This document shows, piece after piece, positions 7,780-14,215 of a stretch of DNA of 14,917 nt. The translations under genes and the position numbers were made by a program. The DNA is taken from positions 1 through 14,917 of the forward strand of contig CAYRUZ010000023.1 in the NCBI GenBank assembly GCA_964427895.1, in the 5' to 3' direction. The notes beneath the pieces are model-generated. The model did no database searches, was not told the DNA's origin, and saw only the letters and a program-made list of their open reading frames with translations. How positions within the stretch are numbered: the first letter of the stretch is position 1; the number at the start of each line of letters is the position of its first letter. The stretch comes from CAYRUZ01 sp964427895 (lineage in GTDB: Bacteria > Patescibacteriota > Gracilibacteria > Peribacterales > Peribacteraceae).

Positions 7780-7788
7780 TGCTACCCT
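7780..7788 (+). promoter_or_regulatory. candidate extended -10 (TGCTACCCT) for the oxidoreductase-aminotransferase operon
   Basis: TGC followed by TACCCT ends 8 bp before the ATG at 7797. The hexamer keeps the TAnnnT frame and has the TGn extension, and RNA would begin at or a base or two before the ATG. No convincing -35 at normal distance. Only AAGG 4 nt before the ATG could act as a weak ribosome site. Confidence 0.35.
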
Positions 7789-7796
7789 AAGGCGCA

Positions 7797-8801
7797 ATGT
7801 CCGCGACCCGCGTCGCCATTATCGGCTTGGGCTACTGGGGCCCGAACCTCCTGCGCAACTTCTCGCGCACGTCTGGAGTCGATGTGGCATACGCCTGCGA
7901 TCTGCGGGCGGAGCTGCGGGAGAAGATGGCACCGCAGTATCCCAGCGTGCAATTCACCGACTCCTACGAAAAGGTGCTTGGCGATACGTCCGTCGACGGC
8001 GTCATCATCGCCACGCCGCTCAGCACGCACTACACCCTCGTGAAGCAGGCGCTGGAGGCGGGCAAGCACGTACTGGTGGAGAAGCCGCTCGCGGGTTCCA
8101 CCGCGCAAGCGCAGGAGTTGGTGGATCTCGCCAAAGCCAAGAACAAAGTCCTCATGGTCGACCTCACGTTCGTGTACGAGGACGCCGTGCAGAAGATGGC
8201 GGCGTACGTGAAGGAGGGGGCCATCGGCAAACTGCTCTACTTCGACTCGACCCGCATCAACCTCGGCATCATCCAGAAGGACATCAACGTGCTGTGGGAT
8301 TTGGCCGTCCACGACCTCTCCATCCTCGGCGCGCTGCGACCGCTCGATGACATCACGTCGATCCACGCGGTCGGCCAGAAGGCGCACACGGACAAGGAGG
8401 AAATCGCGCACCTCCACCTGACGTTCAACGATGGTATGACGGCGCACATCCACGTCAGTTGGCTCTCGCCGGTGAAAATCCGCCGCACGCTCGTCGGCGG
8501 AACGGACAAAATGATCGAGTACGACGACAACGAGCCGTCGGAAAAAATCCGCCTCTATGACAAAGGTGTGACGGTGACGAAGGAGGAACAAACCTTCGCC
8601 CTGCCGGTGTACCGCTCGGGTGACATCCTCATCCCCCGCCTGACCCCTCGCGAGCCCCTTGGGGAGCTGGCGCGTCATTTCGCCGCATGCATCCGGGGAG
8701 AAGAGCAGCCGATGACGCCGGGCAGCGGCAGCGTGCAAATCGTCCGCATCCTCGAGCGGGCATCCGAATCCCTCAAAACCGGTTCCGCCGTGACGTTGTG
8801 A
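7797..8801 (+). CDS. Gfo/Idh/MocA family oxidoreductase (WlbA/WbpB-like nucleotide-sugar dehydrogenase)
   Basis: A 334-residue NAD(P)-dependent sugar oxidoreductase. The N-terminal Rossmann domain has VAIIGLGYWGPNLLRN with G10, G12 and G15; the family signature EKPLA is at 95-99; the C-terminal domain carries STRINLGIIQKDINVLWDL and the conserved HD (H172, D173). This STRINLG...WDLxxHD form is frequent in oxidoreductases beside DegT aminotransferases in polysaccharide loci. In Wlb/Wbp pathways such an enzyme oxidises C3 of UDP-GlcNAc-uronic acid to the 3-keto sugar that the aminotransferase then uses. The gene overlaps the aminotransferase by GTGA, supporting a shared pathway. Substrate is inferred from context; scyllo-inositol or other sugar dehydrogenases share the fold. 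The ATG at 7797 places the GxGxxG motif at the normal distance. Confidence 0.9.
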   Translation: MSATRVAIIGLGYWGPNLLRNFSRTSGVDVAYACDLRAELREKMAPQYPSVQFTDSYEKVLGDTSVDGVIIATPLSTHYTLVKQALEAGKHVLVEKPLAGSTAQAQELVDLAKAKNKVLMVDLTFVYEDAVQKMAAYVKEGAIGKLLYFDSTRINLGIIQKDINVLWDLAVHDLSILGALRPLDDITSIHAVGQKAHTDKEEIAHLHLTFNDGMTAHIHVSWLSPVKIRRTLVGGTDKMIEYDDNEPSEKIRLYDKGVTVTKEEQTFALPVYRSGDILIPRLTPREPLGELARHFAACIRGEEQPMTPGSGSVQIVRILERASESLKTGSAVTL

Positions 8802-9904
8802 TCATCCCCTTCGTCGACCTGCAGGCCCAGTATCGCGCGCTCCAGAAGGAGATCGACCCCGTTATCGCCGACGTGTTGCAGAATGCCCAATTCATCCTCG
8901 GTCCGAAGGTGAAAGCCTTCGAGGAAGCCTTCGCCGCGTACTGCGGGGCCAAACACTGCGTGGGGCTCAATTCCGGAACGGCGGCCCTGCAGCTGCTGCT
9001 CTTGGCGCACGGCATCGGTCCAGGGGACGAATGCATCCTGCAAGCCAATACGTTTTTCGCGACGGCGGAAGCGGTGTTGCAAGTCGGGGCCACTCCCGTG
9101 CTCGTGGACTGCGAGGAAGATTCGGCACTCATCGACGTCGCGGCACTCGCCGCGGCCATCACCCCGAAGACGCGCGCCATCCTGCCCGTACATCTTTTCG
9201 GGCAGGTCGCCGACATGGACGAAATCAACGCTCTGGCGAAGGACAAAAACATCGTCGTCATCGAGGATGCCTGCCAAGCGCACGGGGCAACGTACAAAGG
9301 CCGGACGGCTGGTTCACTCGCGGACGGCGCAGCCTTCAGCTTCTATCCCGGCAAGAACCTGGGCGCGTACGGCGATGCGGGCGCGGTGACGACCGACGAC
9401 GATCGCATCGCGGATCTCATCGGCATGCTGCGCGAGCATGGCATGCGCGTGCGCTATCACCACGAACACGTGGGATGGAACGAGCGCATGGACGGCATTC
9501 AGGGGGCGGTCCTTGGCGTGAAGCTGCCGCATCTCTCCTCGTGGAACGAGCGGCGGCGCACCTTGGCGGCGATGTACCGCCGCGAACTCGCGGACGTGAC
9601 CGACGTGCGGTTCATCGCCGAGAAGGAAGACCGTTCGTCCGTGTATCACCTCTGCATCATGCGCACGGCCAAGCGTGACGCGCTGCAAAAGTATCTCGCC
9701 GAACTGAGCATCCAGACGGGTATCCACTACCCCATCCCGCTGCATCTGCAGAAGCCGCTGATGTCTTTCGGTTACGCGAAGGGCACGTTCCCGCACAGCG
9801 AACTGCTCAGCGAGGAAATGATCTCGTTGCCGATGTACGCCGAACTGAGCGAAGACCAGGTGCGCGAGGTCTGCGGTGCCATCCGGGCGTTCTTCACTGC
9901 CTAG
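8798..9904 (+). CDS. DegT/DnrJ/EryC1/StrS family PLP-dependent sugar aminotransferase (WbpE/WlbC-like)
   Basis: A 368-residue fold-type I aminotransferase that would aminate a keto nucleotide sugar with glutamate as the usual amino donor. Seen: IPFVDLQAQYRAL at the N-terminus, GLNSGTAAL (56-64) for phosphate binding, VIEDACQAHGA (154-164) with D157 for the pyridine nitrogen and Q160, and SFYPGKNLGAYGDAG (181-195) with the PLP lysine K186. EHGMRVRYHHEHVGWNERMDGIQ matches the usual substrate loop. I chose GTG at 8798 because it overlaps the oxidoreductase stop (GTGA) and the family's PFVDLQ begins 3 residues later; an ATG at 8687 would add 37 residues with no match. The last 11 bp overlap the convergent GT2 gene. 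With the oxidoreductase it most simply makes a 3-amino (2,3-diamino) sugar, though a 4-amino product is possible. Confidence 0.92.
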   Translation: MIIPFVDLQAQYRALQKEIDPVIADVLQNAQFILGPKVKAFEEAFAAYCGAKHCVGLNSGTAALQLLLLAHGIGPGDECILQANTFFATAEAVLQVGATPVLVDCEEDSALIDVAALAAAITPKTRAILPVHLFGQVADMDEINALAKDKNIVVIEDACQAHGATYKGRTAGSLADGAAFSFYPGKNLGAYGDAGAVTTDDDRIADLIGMLREHGMRVRYHHEHVGWNERMDGIQGAVLGVKLPHLSSWNERRRTLAAMYRRELADVTDVRFIAEKEDRSSVYHLCIMRTAKRDALQKYLAELSIQTGIHYPIPLHLQKPLMSFGYAKGTFPHSELLSEEMISLPMYAELSEDQVREVCGAIRAFFTA

Positions 9905-10703
9905 GTCCGCGATACCAAAGCGGACAGGTGCGGATCACGATCTGCCAGGGGTACCACAGGTGCAGCCATTCGTAGGCGAGCGGCAGGCAGTCGCTCGGTT
10001 TGTGGGTCAGACGATCGCGGATGATGCGCAGCACGCGCAATGCGATGCGCGTCGTTTTGTTCCAGAGAAGGCGCAACCAATCCCCCCACCCCCTGCCGCC
10101 GGCATACCGCGTCTCGAGATCGAGATACCGCAGGAACTTCCGGCGCATGTCCGCGGGGGGCTCGAGGGGAACGTACTGGACGCCCGGAAGGACGGTCGGC
10201 CTGACGCCCGGCCGAAGCTTGGGGCGCTCGTGGATGAACTTGATGAAACCGTCGATACAGTCCGCATGCCACAGGCGGATCTGTACGTTGGGATACGTTG
10301 ACGCAGCGCGGATGACGCGGCCATCGATCGTGTAGAGGCGCCGGACGTAATACGCACCGCGGCGATCCTGGCGCACCGCCTCCTTCATCGCCTCGACGAG
10401 TGCGTCGTCGAGGTATTCATCAGAATCGACGATGGTGATCCACGGATGGGTCGCGAGCGCGATCCCCTGGTTGGTGATACCCGCGTAGTCGATGATCCGC
10501 CCCTCGGGATTGAGGTACCGTCCGTCCTGGAGCACCACGCGGCAGCCGTAGCGCGCGGCCAATTCGAGCGTGCCGTCCGTCGACCCGCCGTCGAGCAGCA
10601 GATGCTCCGCGCAGAACGAGCCGGACAGCAAGCAGCGCTCCAGCGTGGCGGCGCTGTTTTTTGTAAAGGTGAGTGCCGTGCAGGGAAGATCTCCGCGAGT
10701 CAT
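9894..10703 (-). CDS. GT2 family glycosyltransferase, WaaE/KdtX-like
   Basis: A 269-residue GT-A enzyme. CTALTFTKNSAATLERCL (residues 8-25) opens the fold, LLLDGGSTDGTLELA (35-49) is the nucleotide site, and ITIVDSDEYLDD (89-100) holds the DSD metal-binding motif. The middle RRLYTIDGRVIR and the basic C-terminal half resemble the short WaaE-type (lipopolysaccharide core glucosyltransferase) branch, which often decorates inner parts of glycans. It is the last gene of the right-hand minus-strand block; its ATG overlaps the TGA of the GT4 upstream (ATGA). Its final codons overlap the end of the convergent aminotransferase by 11 bp. Donor and acceptor unknown. Confidence 0.88.
   Translation of the reverse strand: MTRGDLPCTALTFTKNSAATLERCLLSGSFCAEHLLLDGGSTDGTLELAARYGCRVVLQDGRYLNPEGRIIDYAGITNQGIALATHPWITIVDSDEYLDDALVEAMKEAVRQDRRGAYYVRRLYTIDGRVIRAASTYPNVQIRLWHADCIDGFIKFIHERPKLRPGVRPTVLPGVQYVPLEPPADMRRKFLRYLDLETRYAGGRGWGDWLRLLWNKTTRIALRVLRIIRDRLTHKPSDCLPLAYEWLHLWYPWQIVIRTCPLWYRGPRQ
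9905..9925 (+). terminator. hairpin immediately after the aminotransferase stop
   Basis: GTCCGC (9905-9910) and GCGGAC (9920-9925) form a perfect 6-bp GC-rich stem with a 9-nt loop starting at the base after the TAG. No T-tract follows, so it is not a standard intrinsic terminator. It is also coding sequence for the C-terminus of the opposite GT2, so it may be chance. Confidence 0.25.
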
Positions 10704-11701
10704 ATGCCGGGGGTAATGTACGTATCCATCTTGGCGATCAGACCGTCGAGACTGTGCCGGTCACGCACGATGGCAAACAGACGATCGGCATCGGCTCCGG
10801 GGAAGTCGGTGACAAACCGGGCAATCGCTTCGGCCGTGTCCTCTTGCGGCGCGAGGTCGATACCGATGGCACCGGCGTTCCCCGCCGTCGTAAGGGGATA
10901 ACAGCCGCAGGTCATGGCTTCAAGCATCGTCTTGTCGATGGTCTCCGAGGCCATGTTGAGGATCAGGCGATGCGATGTGTAGAGCGCGGCCAGGCCGTCG
11001 CTCGCCATCGATCCATGGAACACCACACGATCGGTCAAGCCGAGCTCCGCTGTGAGCGCGCGCAATTCGGCGGCGTAATCTGGTTCGACCTCCTGGCCGT
11101 AGATGTCCAGCGTGTACCCGGGCAGCAGAGTGAGCGCGCGCAGCGTGAGTTCGACGCGCTTGCTCCGTGCCAGGCGATGCACCATCAGTAGCTTCGTCGG
11201 ATCGGCCGCGGTATTCGACCGTTTCGGCCAGGCGGCCATATCGATACCGTGCCCCGTCACCACCTTCTTCGCTTCGGGATGCTGCTCATCGACGGCCTGG
11301 TACTGCGGCAGGCTCTGCGGCGTGGCGCAGAAGAAACGTTTGCCGTAGAAGCCGAGCAGCCACAAACCCGCCTGCATCTTGTAGTGCGTGTACCAGAGAT
11401 AGACTCGCGTGCGACGAGGAATCCACCACCAAGCGCCGAAGAGTCCCCAGACCGGGGTCATGTGGATGAAGACGCGGTCGTACTGCAACGTCGTGATCAG
11501 TTTCCAGAAACGCAGGATCTGGCCGATCTTGCCTGTGCCCTTCTCCTTTCCAAGGGAATAGATCGGATACGGCTGGGGAGAGACGCGGTCCTCCAAACAC
11601 AGGACCATAACGTCGTACCCCTTACGCATGAAAGCTTCCACCCAGAGGCGGGTGAAGGCGTCTTGGCCGTGCAGCTTCTGCGTGATGAAGAGGAGGCGCA
11701 T
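10700..11701 (-). CDS. GT4 family glycosyltransferase, short form
   Basis: A 333-residue GT-B enzyme, slightly short for GT4. The N-terminal domain starts RLLFITQKLHGQDAFTRLWVE (read in two parts, residues 2-12 and 13-22) and lacks the usual GG-E loop, so it belongs to a more divergent branch. The linker VTGHGIDMAAW (148-158) leads to the donor domain with LMVHRLARSKRVE (172-184). EX7E is intact: E253 and E261 in SETIDKTMLEAMTCG. Its ATG is 3 bp after the stop of the GT39-like gene and its stop overlaps the next GT2 start. No ribosome site is visible. The sugar is unknown. Confidence 0.87.
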   Translation of the reverse strand: MRLLFITQKLHGQDAFTRLWVEAFMRKGYDVMVLCLEDRVSPQPYPIYSLGKEKGTGKIGQILRFWKLITTLQYDRVFIHMTPVWGLFGAWWWIPRRTRVYLWYTHYKMQAGLWLLGFYGKRFFCATPQSLPQYQAVDEQHPEAKKVVTGHGIDMAAWPKRSNTAADPTKLLMVHRLARSKRVELTLRALTLLPGYTLDIYGQEVEPDYAAELRALTAELGLTDRVVFHGSMASDGLAALYTSHRLILNMASETIDKTMLEAMTCGCYPLTTAGNAGAIGIDLAPQEDTAEAIARFVTDFPGADADRLFAIVRDRHSLDGLIAKMDTYITPGI

Positions 11702-11704
11702 GGA

Positions 11705-13096
11705 TTACGGGCAAGGGCGGCGGAGCACGTACGTCGTGGGAGCGTCGCTGGTCTCAAACACGATTGTACCGGAGGAGGCTTGCTGGCTTATGAGGTAGGA
11801 AGGGCAGGTGATGCGTCCGGTGATCTCCTGCTCGTCAACGACATGCATGTCCGGACGGAAGAGTTCCCGCCACACCGTCGCATCCCACGGTGCATGCACG
11901 ACCAATGTCGCGCCGCTCTCGGCAGTGGCATTCAATCGAGCGCGGGCGATGTTCCAGGCATAGAAACCCTCCGTACTCAGACCGAGGTACCGTGGCACGA
12001 CGCCGATTGTACGGTCGACGTACGCGTTGCATGCACCATAGGTGTAGAGGCACAACGCGGCTCCGTCGGTCGCCACCGTGGTGAGCGCCAGAGCAATCGC
12101 CAATGAGGGCGCGGCGCGCGGGAAGCGCCGGGTAATGTCGATCAATCCCGCGGCAGCGAAGCCGAAGAGAATGGGGAAACCCGGGAAGAGGAATCGCAAA
12201 CCCTGCGTAGTCCACACGAAGCTGATGCTCCACACGGCAAGAACGCACAGCAAAACGAACGCGCGGCGCGACCCGTAAAGCCATAGCCCCCACAGTGCTC
12301 CGACGAGCGGGATGAAAAGGATCGTGTGCAGCGGGTTGAGGTAATAACGGACGTTCGAGAAGAGCTGCAGGAAGAATCCCGGCGTCGTCTCGGAGTACTC
12401 GCGGTTGTAGTCGGTATGGAAAGGACTGCCGAACGTGAGCGTGTTGCGCGCAAACCAGATGGAGATGAGACCCACGGCTAGGACGCCGCCGGCCCACAGC
12501 CATTTCGACCGGAGGTGCGAGGGGCGGCGCAGGCACGTCCACACGGCCATGAAGAGCGCGACGGGATAGCCGTTGTACCGCGTAAGGCAGGAGAGCCCCA
12601 GCGCGGCACCGACGGCGAGGTACCACCGTTGGTCGTCCCCAGCGCGCTCGTACGCGAAGATGCTGAGCAAAAAGAGGAAGGCAAACAGGAGCTCGCCCGA
12701 CCCTTGGAGCATGATCAGGACGAAGCCATGATGCAGCGTGAGGAGCACGACGGCCACCATCGCGACCGCGGGCGAGAAGAGCCGGCGCAACAAGACGAAA
12801 GTGACGCAGAGCACGCCGATGCCGGCGGCGAGAGAAGCCGCCTTCATCCCCCACAGGTATCCGAGCGCATGAGCGAAGGGATAGGAGAGCAACGCATGGA
12901 GCGGCAAGTGGCGCGAGTACGGCGCACCGAACAGCATGTAGTCACCATGGAGCCACAGCCGCTCGCCGAGGACAGCGTAGATCGCCGTGTCGCTCCACGC
13001 CGGGAAGTCGGCGCCGAGGACGCAGAAAAGACACAGCACGGCGATGCACAGAGGGAGCACGGCGAGGAACCGCTTCTCTCCCGTACGGGACGTCAT
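11705..13096 (-). CDS. GT39/ArnT-like GT-C membrane glycosyltransferase
   Basis: A 463-residue polytopic protein. The first membrane segment (about 10-28) is followed by the outside loop ADFPAWSDTAIYAVLGERL, whose D36 fits the essential acidic residue of PMT/ArnT/RgtA-type enzymes. SRHLPLHALLSYPF (61-74) matches the conserved loop before the next helices. Further hydrophobic segments lie near 85-104, 108-130, 135-149, 160-185, 199-216, 257-275, 279-296 and 304-320, the last preceded by GLRFLFPGFPIL, the RYLLP-like region. About 110 residues at the C-terminus are mainly soluble. Such enzymes transfer a sugar from polyprenyl phosphate on the outer face, which fits the DPM1-like GT2 at 374-1054 as donor maker. 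The ATG at 13096 follows a TATAGT hexamer by 6 bp, so it may start a transcript of its own. It could alternatively act as a Wzy-like polymerase. Confidence 0.85.
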   Translation of the reverse strand: MTSRTGEKRFLAVLPLCIAVLCLFCVLGADFPAWSDTAIYAVLGERLWLHGDYMLFGAPYSRHLPLHALLSYPFAHALGYLWGMKAASLAAGIGVLCVTFVLLRRLFSPAVAMVAVVLLTLHHGFVLIMLQGSGELLFAFLFLLSIFAYERAGDDQRWYLAVGAALGLSCLTRYNGYPVALFMAVWTCLRRPSHLRSKWLWAGGVLAVGLISIWFARNTLTFGSPFHTDYNREYSETTPGFFLQLFSNVRYYLNPLHTILFIPLVGALWGLWLYGSRRAFVLLCVLAVWSISFVWTTQGLRFLFPGFPILFGFAAAGLIDITRRFPRAAPSLAIALALTTVATDGAALCLYTYGACNAYVDRTIGVVPRYLGLSTEGFYAWNIARARLNATAESGATLVVHAPWDATVWRELFRPDMHVVDEQEITGRITCPSYLISQQASSGTIVFETSDAPTTYVLRRPCP

Positions 13097-13102
13097 GGAC
13101 GC

Positions 13103-13108
13103 ACTATA
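13103..13108 (-). promoter_or_regulatory. -10 element TATAGT for the GT39-GT4-GT2 transcript, probably leaderless
   Basis: On the minus strand TATAGT ends 6 bp before the ATG at 13096, within the 18-bp gap after the upstream GT4 stop. It is one mismatch from TATAAT and again lacks both a -35 box and a ribosome site. Spacing is the same as at 7718-7723. Confidence 0.5.
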
Positions 13109-13110
13109 CA

Positions 13111-13130
13111 GGCCTCAAGAGGCCAAAGCG
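13111..13130. repeat. palindrome and GGCC/A-tract repeat pair next to the 13103 promoter
   Basis: GGCCTCAAGAGGCC (13111-13124) is a perfect inverted repeat (6-bp arms, 2-bp centre) straddling the TGA of the upstream GT4 and lying 2 bp from the -10 TATAGT. Read as direct units it is GGCCTCAAGA then GGCCAAAGCG (13121-13130), very close to the units at 7733-7751. It may be an operator; as an RNA hairpin the loop would be tiny and no T-tract follows. Confidence 0.4.
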
Positions 13131-14215
13131 ACGCTCTGGAGGAACTCCGCGTAGCGTTTAACGGTCTCCTCGCGCTCAAACAGGTCGAGGACGGACCGGG
13201 CCTGTGTACCCAGTCGGGCACGCAAACCCTCGTCCAAAAGCAGACGGTCGATGGTCTTGGCGAGGTGGGCCGGCGTGCCATCGGTGAAGAATCCGTTCTG
13301 GCCGTCACGGACCACGTCGGGCATCACGCCCACCTTGGTGACGACGACCGGCAATCCGAGCGCCATGGCTTCGAGCGCGGTGCGGGGACCCCCTTCGCTG
13401 CGGGAATTCATCACGAAGACTTTTGCCGAGCGCATAGCCTGCACGACGTCCGATTGTTCGCGCAACCAACCGAGGAACCGCACGCGATGATCGATACCGA
13501 GCTGATTCGCCAAGCGCATCGCCTGCGGCTTCAACGGACCGTCGCCAACGACCAGCAAAGAGGCGCCGGGGAGCAGCGTCATCGCCTTCAGCAGGTCAGG
13601 CAGACCTTTGTTGGCTACGAGACGGCTGACGAACACGACGTCATAGGTCTGCGCGGCAGTAGGCGTCGCGGCAAGCGCGTTGGCATCGAGGTAGAACGAG
13701 GGCACGACGGAGATCTTCTCTTCCGGCACGCCCCACCGCACGAGAATGTCGCGCACCTCGCCGTTCACGGTACGCACGGCCGCTGCCGTATGCGCGTCGG
13801 ATCGCAGATAGAATCGCGACAGCAAAAAACCTGCGCGCTCCGAAGGAGACGACGGCACCGGATGACCGACGATGTGATGGATTTCGAGGACGTATGGGAC
13901 GCCCGTGATGCGATGGAGGTTGCGTGCCCCGCGGCCGTTGTAGAAGGGCGGAAACTCCTGCACGGTCATCGTCCACGGACCGGATTGCGCGAGGATGCGC
14001 TGCCCCTCCTGGGCGATCCATTTGGGCTGTCGCAGCAACGACCACGGTGACGGATGGAACGTCACACCGGGAATGGAGACCGGTGTTCCCGTCACACGCG
14101 GCGTGATGACATGGATGGCATCGAAGTGCTTCGTCAGTTCTCGCAATGTGTAGTAAAACGCACCCTGCTTTCCCGAGGCCGCGCTGCGATCGCCGGAGAT
14201 CATCAGGAGTTTCAT
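13115..14215 (-). CDS. GT4 family glycosyltransferase
   Basis: A 366-residue GT-B enzyme. It starts LLMISGDRSAASGKQGAFYY (residues 3-22), has the acceptor-domain EIHHIVGHP (111-119), and the donor domain begins near 192 with DVVFVSRLVANKGLPDLL after an unusual linker VVPSFYLDANAL in place of VPNGVD. LLVVGDGPLK (220-229) is the standard donor strand, and EX7E is intact (E274, E282 in SRSEGGPRTALEAMALG). The ATG at 14215 overlaps the TGA of the GT4 before it (ATGA). A new promoter seems to follow it, so the block may split into two transcripts here. Substrate unknown. Confidence 0.9.
   Translation of the reverse strand: MKLLMISGDRSAASGKQGAFYYTLRELTKHFDAIHVITPRVTGTPVSIPGVTFHPSPWSLLRQPKWIAQEGQRILAQSGPWTMTVQEFPPFYNGRGARNLHRITGVPYVLEIHHIVGHPVPSSPSERAGFLLSRFYLRSDAHTAAAVRTVNGEVRDILVRWGVPEEKISVVPSFYLDANALAATPTAAQTYDVVFVSRLVANKGLPDLLKAMTLLPGASLLVVGDGPLKPQAMRLANQLGIDHRVRFLGWLREQSDVVQAMRSAKVFVMNSRSEGGPRTALEAMALGLPVVVTKVGVMPDVVRDGQNGFFTDGTPAHLAKTIDRLLLDEGLRARLGTQARSVLDLFEREETVKRYAEFLQSVALAS

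Noticed and set aside
7712..7796. Small RNA or small ORF in the divergent 85-bp gap
   Set aside because: Too short and explained by two promoters plus repeats; no stable hairpin with T-tract and no start with coding support.
7782..8738. 318-codon minus-strand open frame opposite the oxidoreductase
   Set aside because: Low-complexity R/V/D/H composition, no motif, and fully antisense to a gene with intact GxGxxG, EKP and HD motifs.
8687..8797. Possible 37-residue extension of the aminotransferase
   Set aside because: It overlaps the oxidoreductase gene, is R/P-rich, and the family's normal N-terminus PFVDLQ begins right after the GTG at 8798.
12515..14050. 511-codon plus-strand open frame spanning the GT39-like and GT4 genes
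   Set aside because: Its translation is rich in R, E, H, Q and D without domain motifs and it runs antisense to two genes with clear family motifs; long shadow frames are expected in high-G+C DNA.
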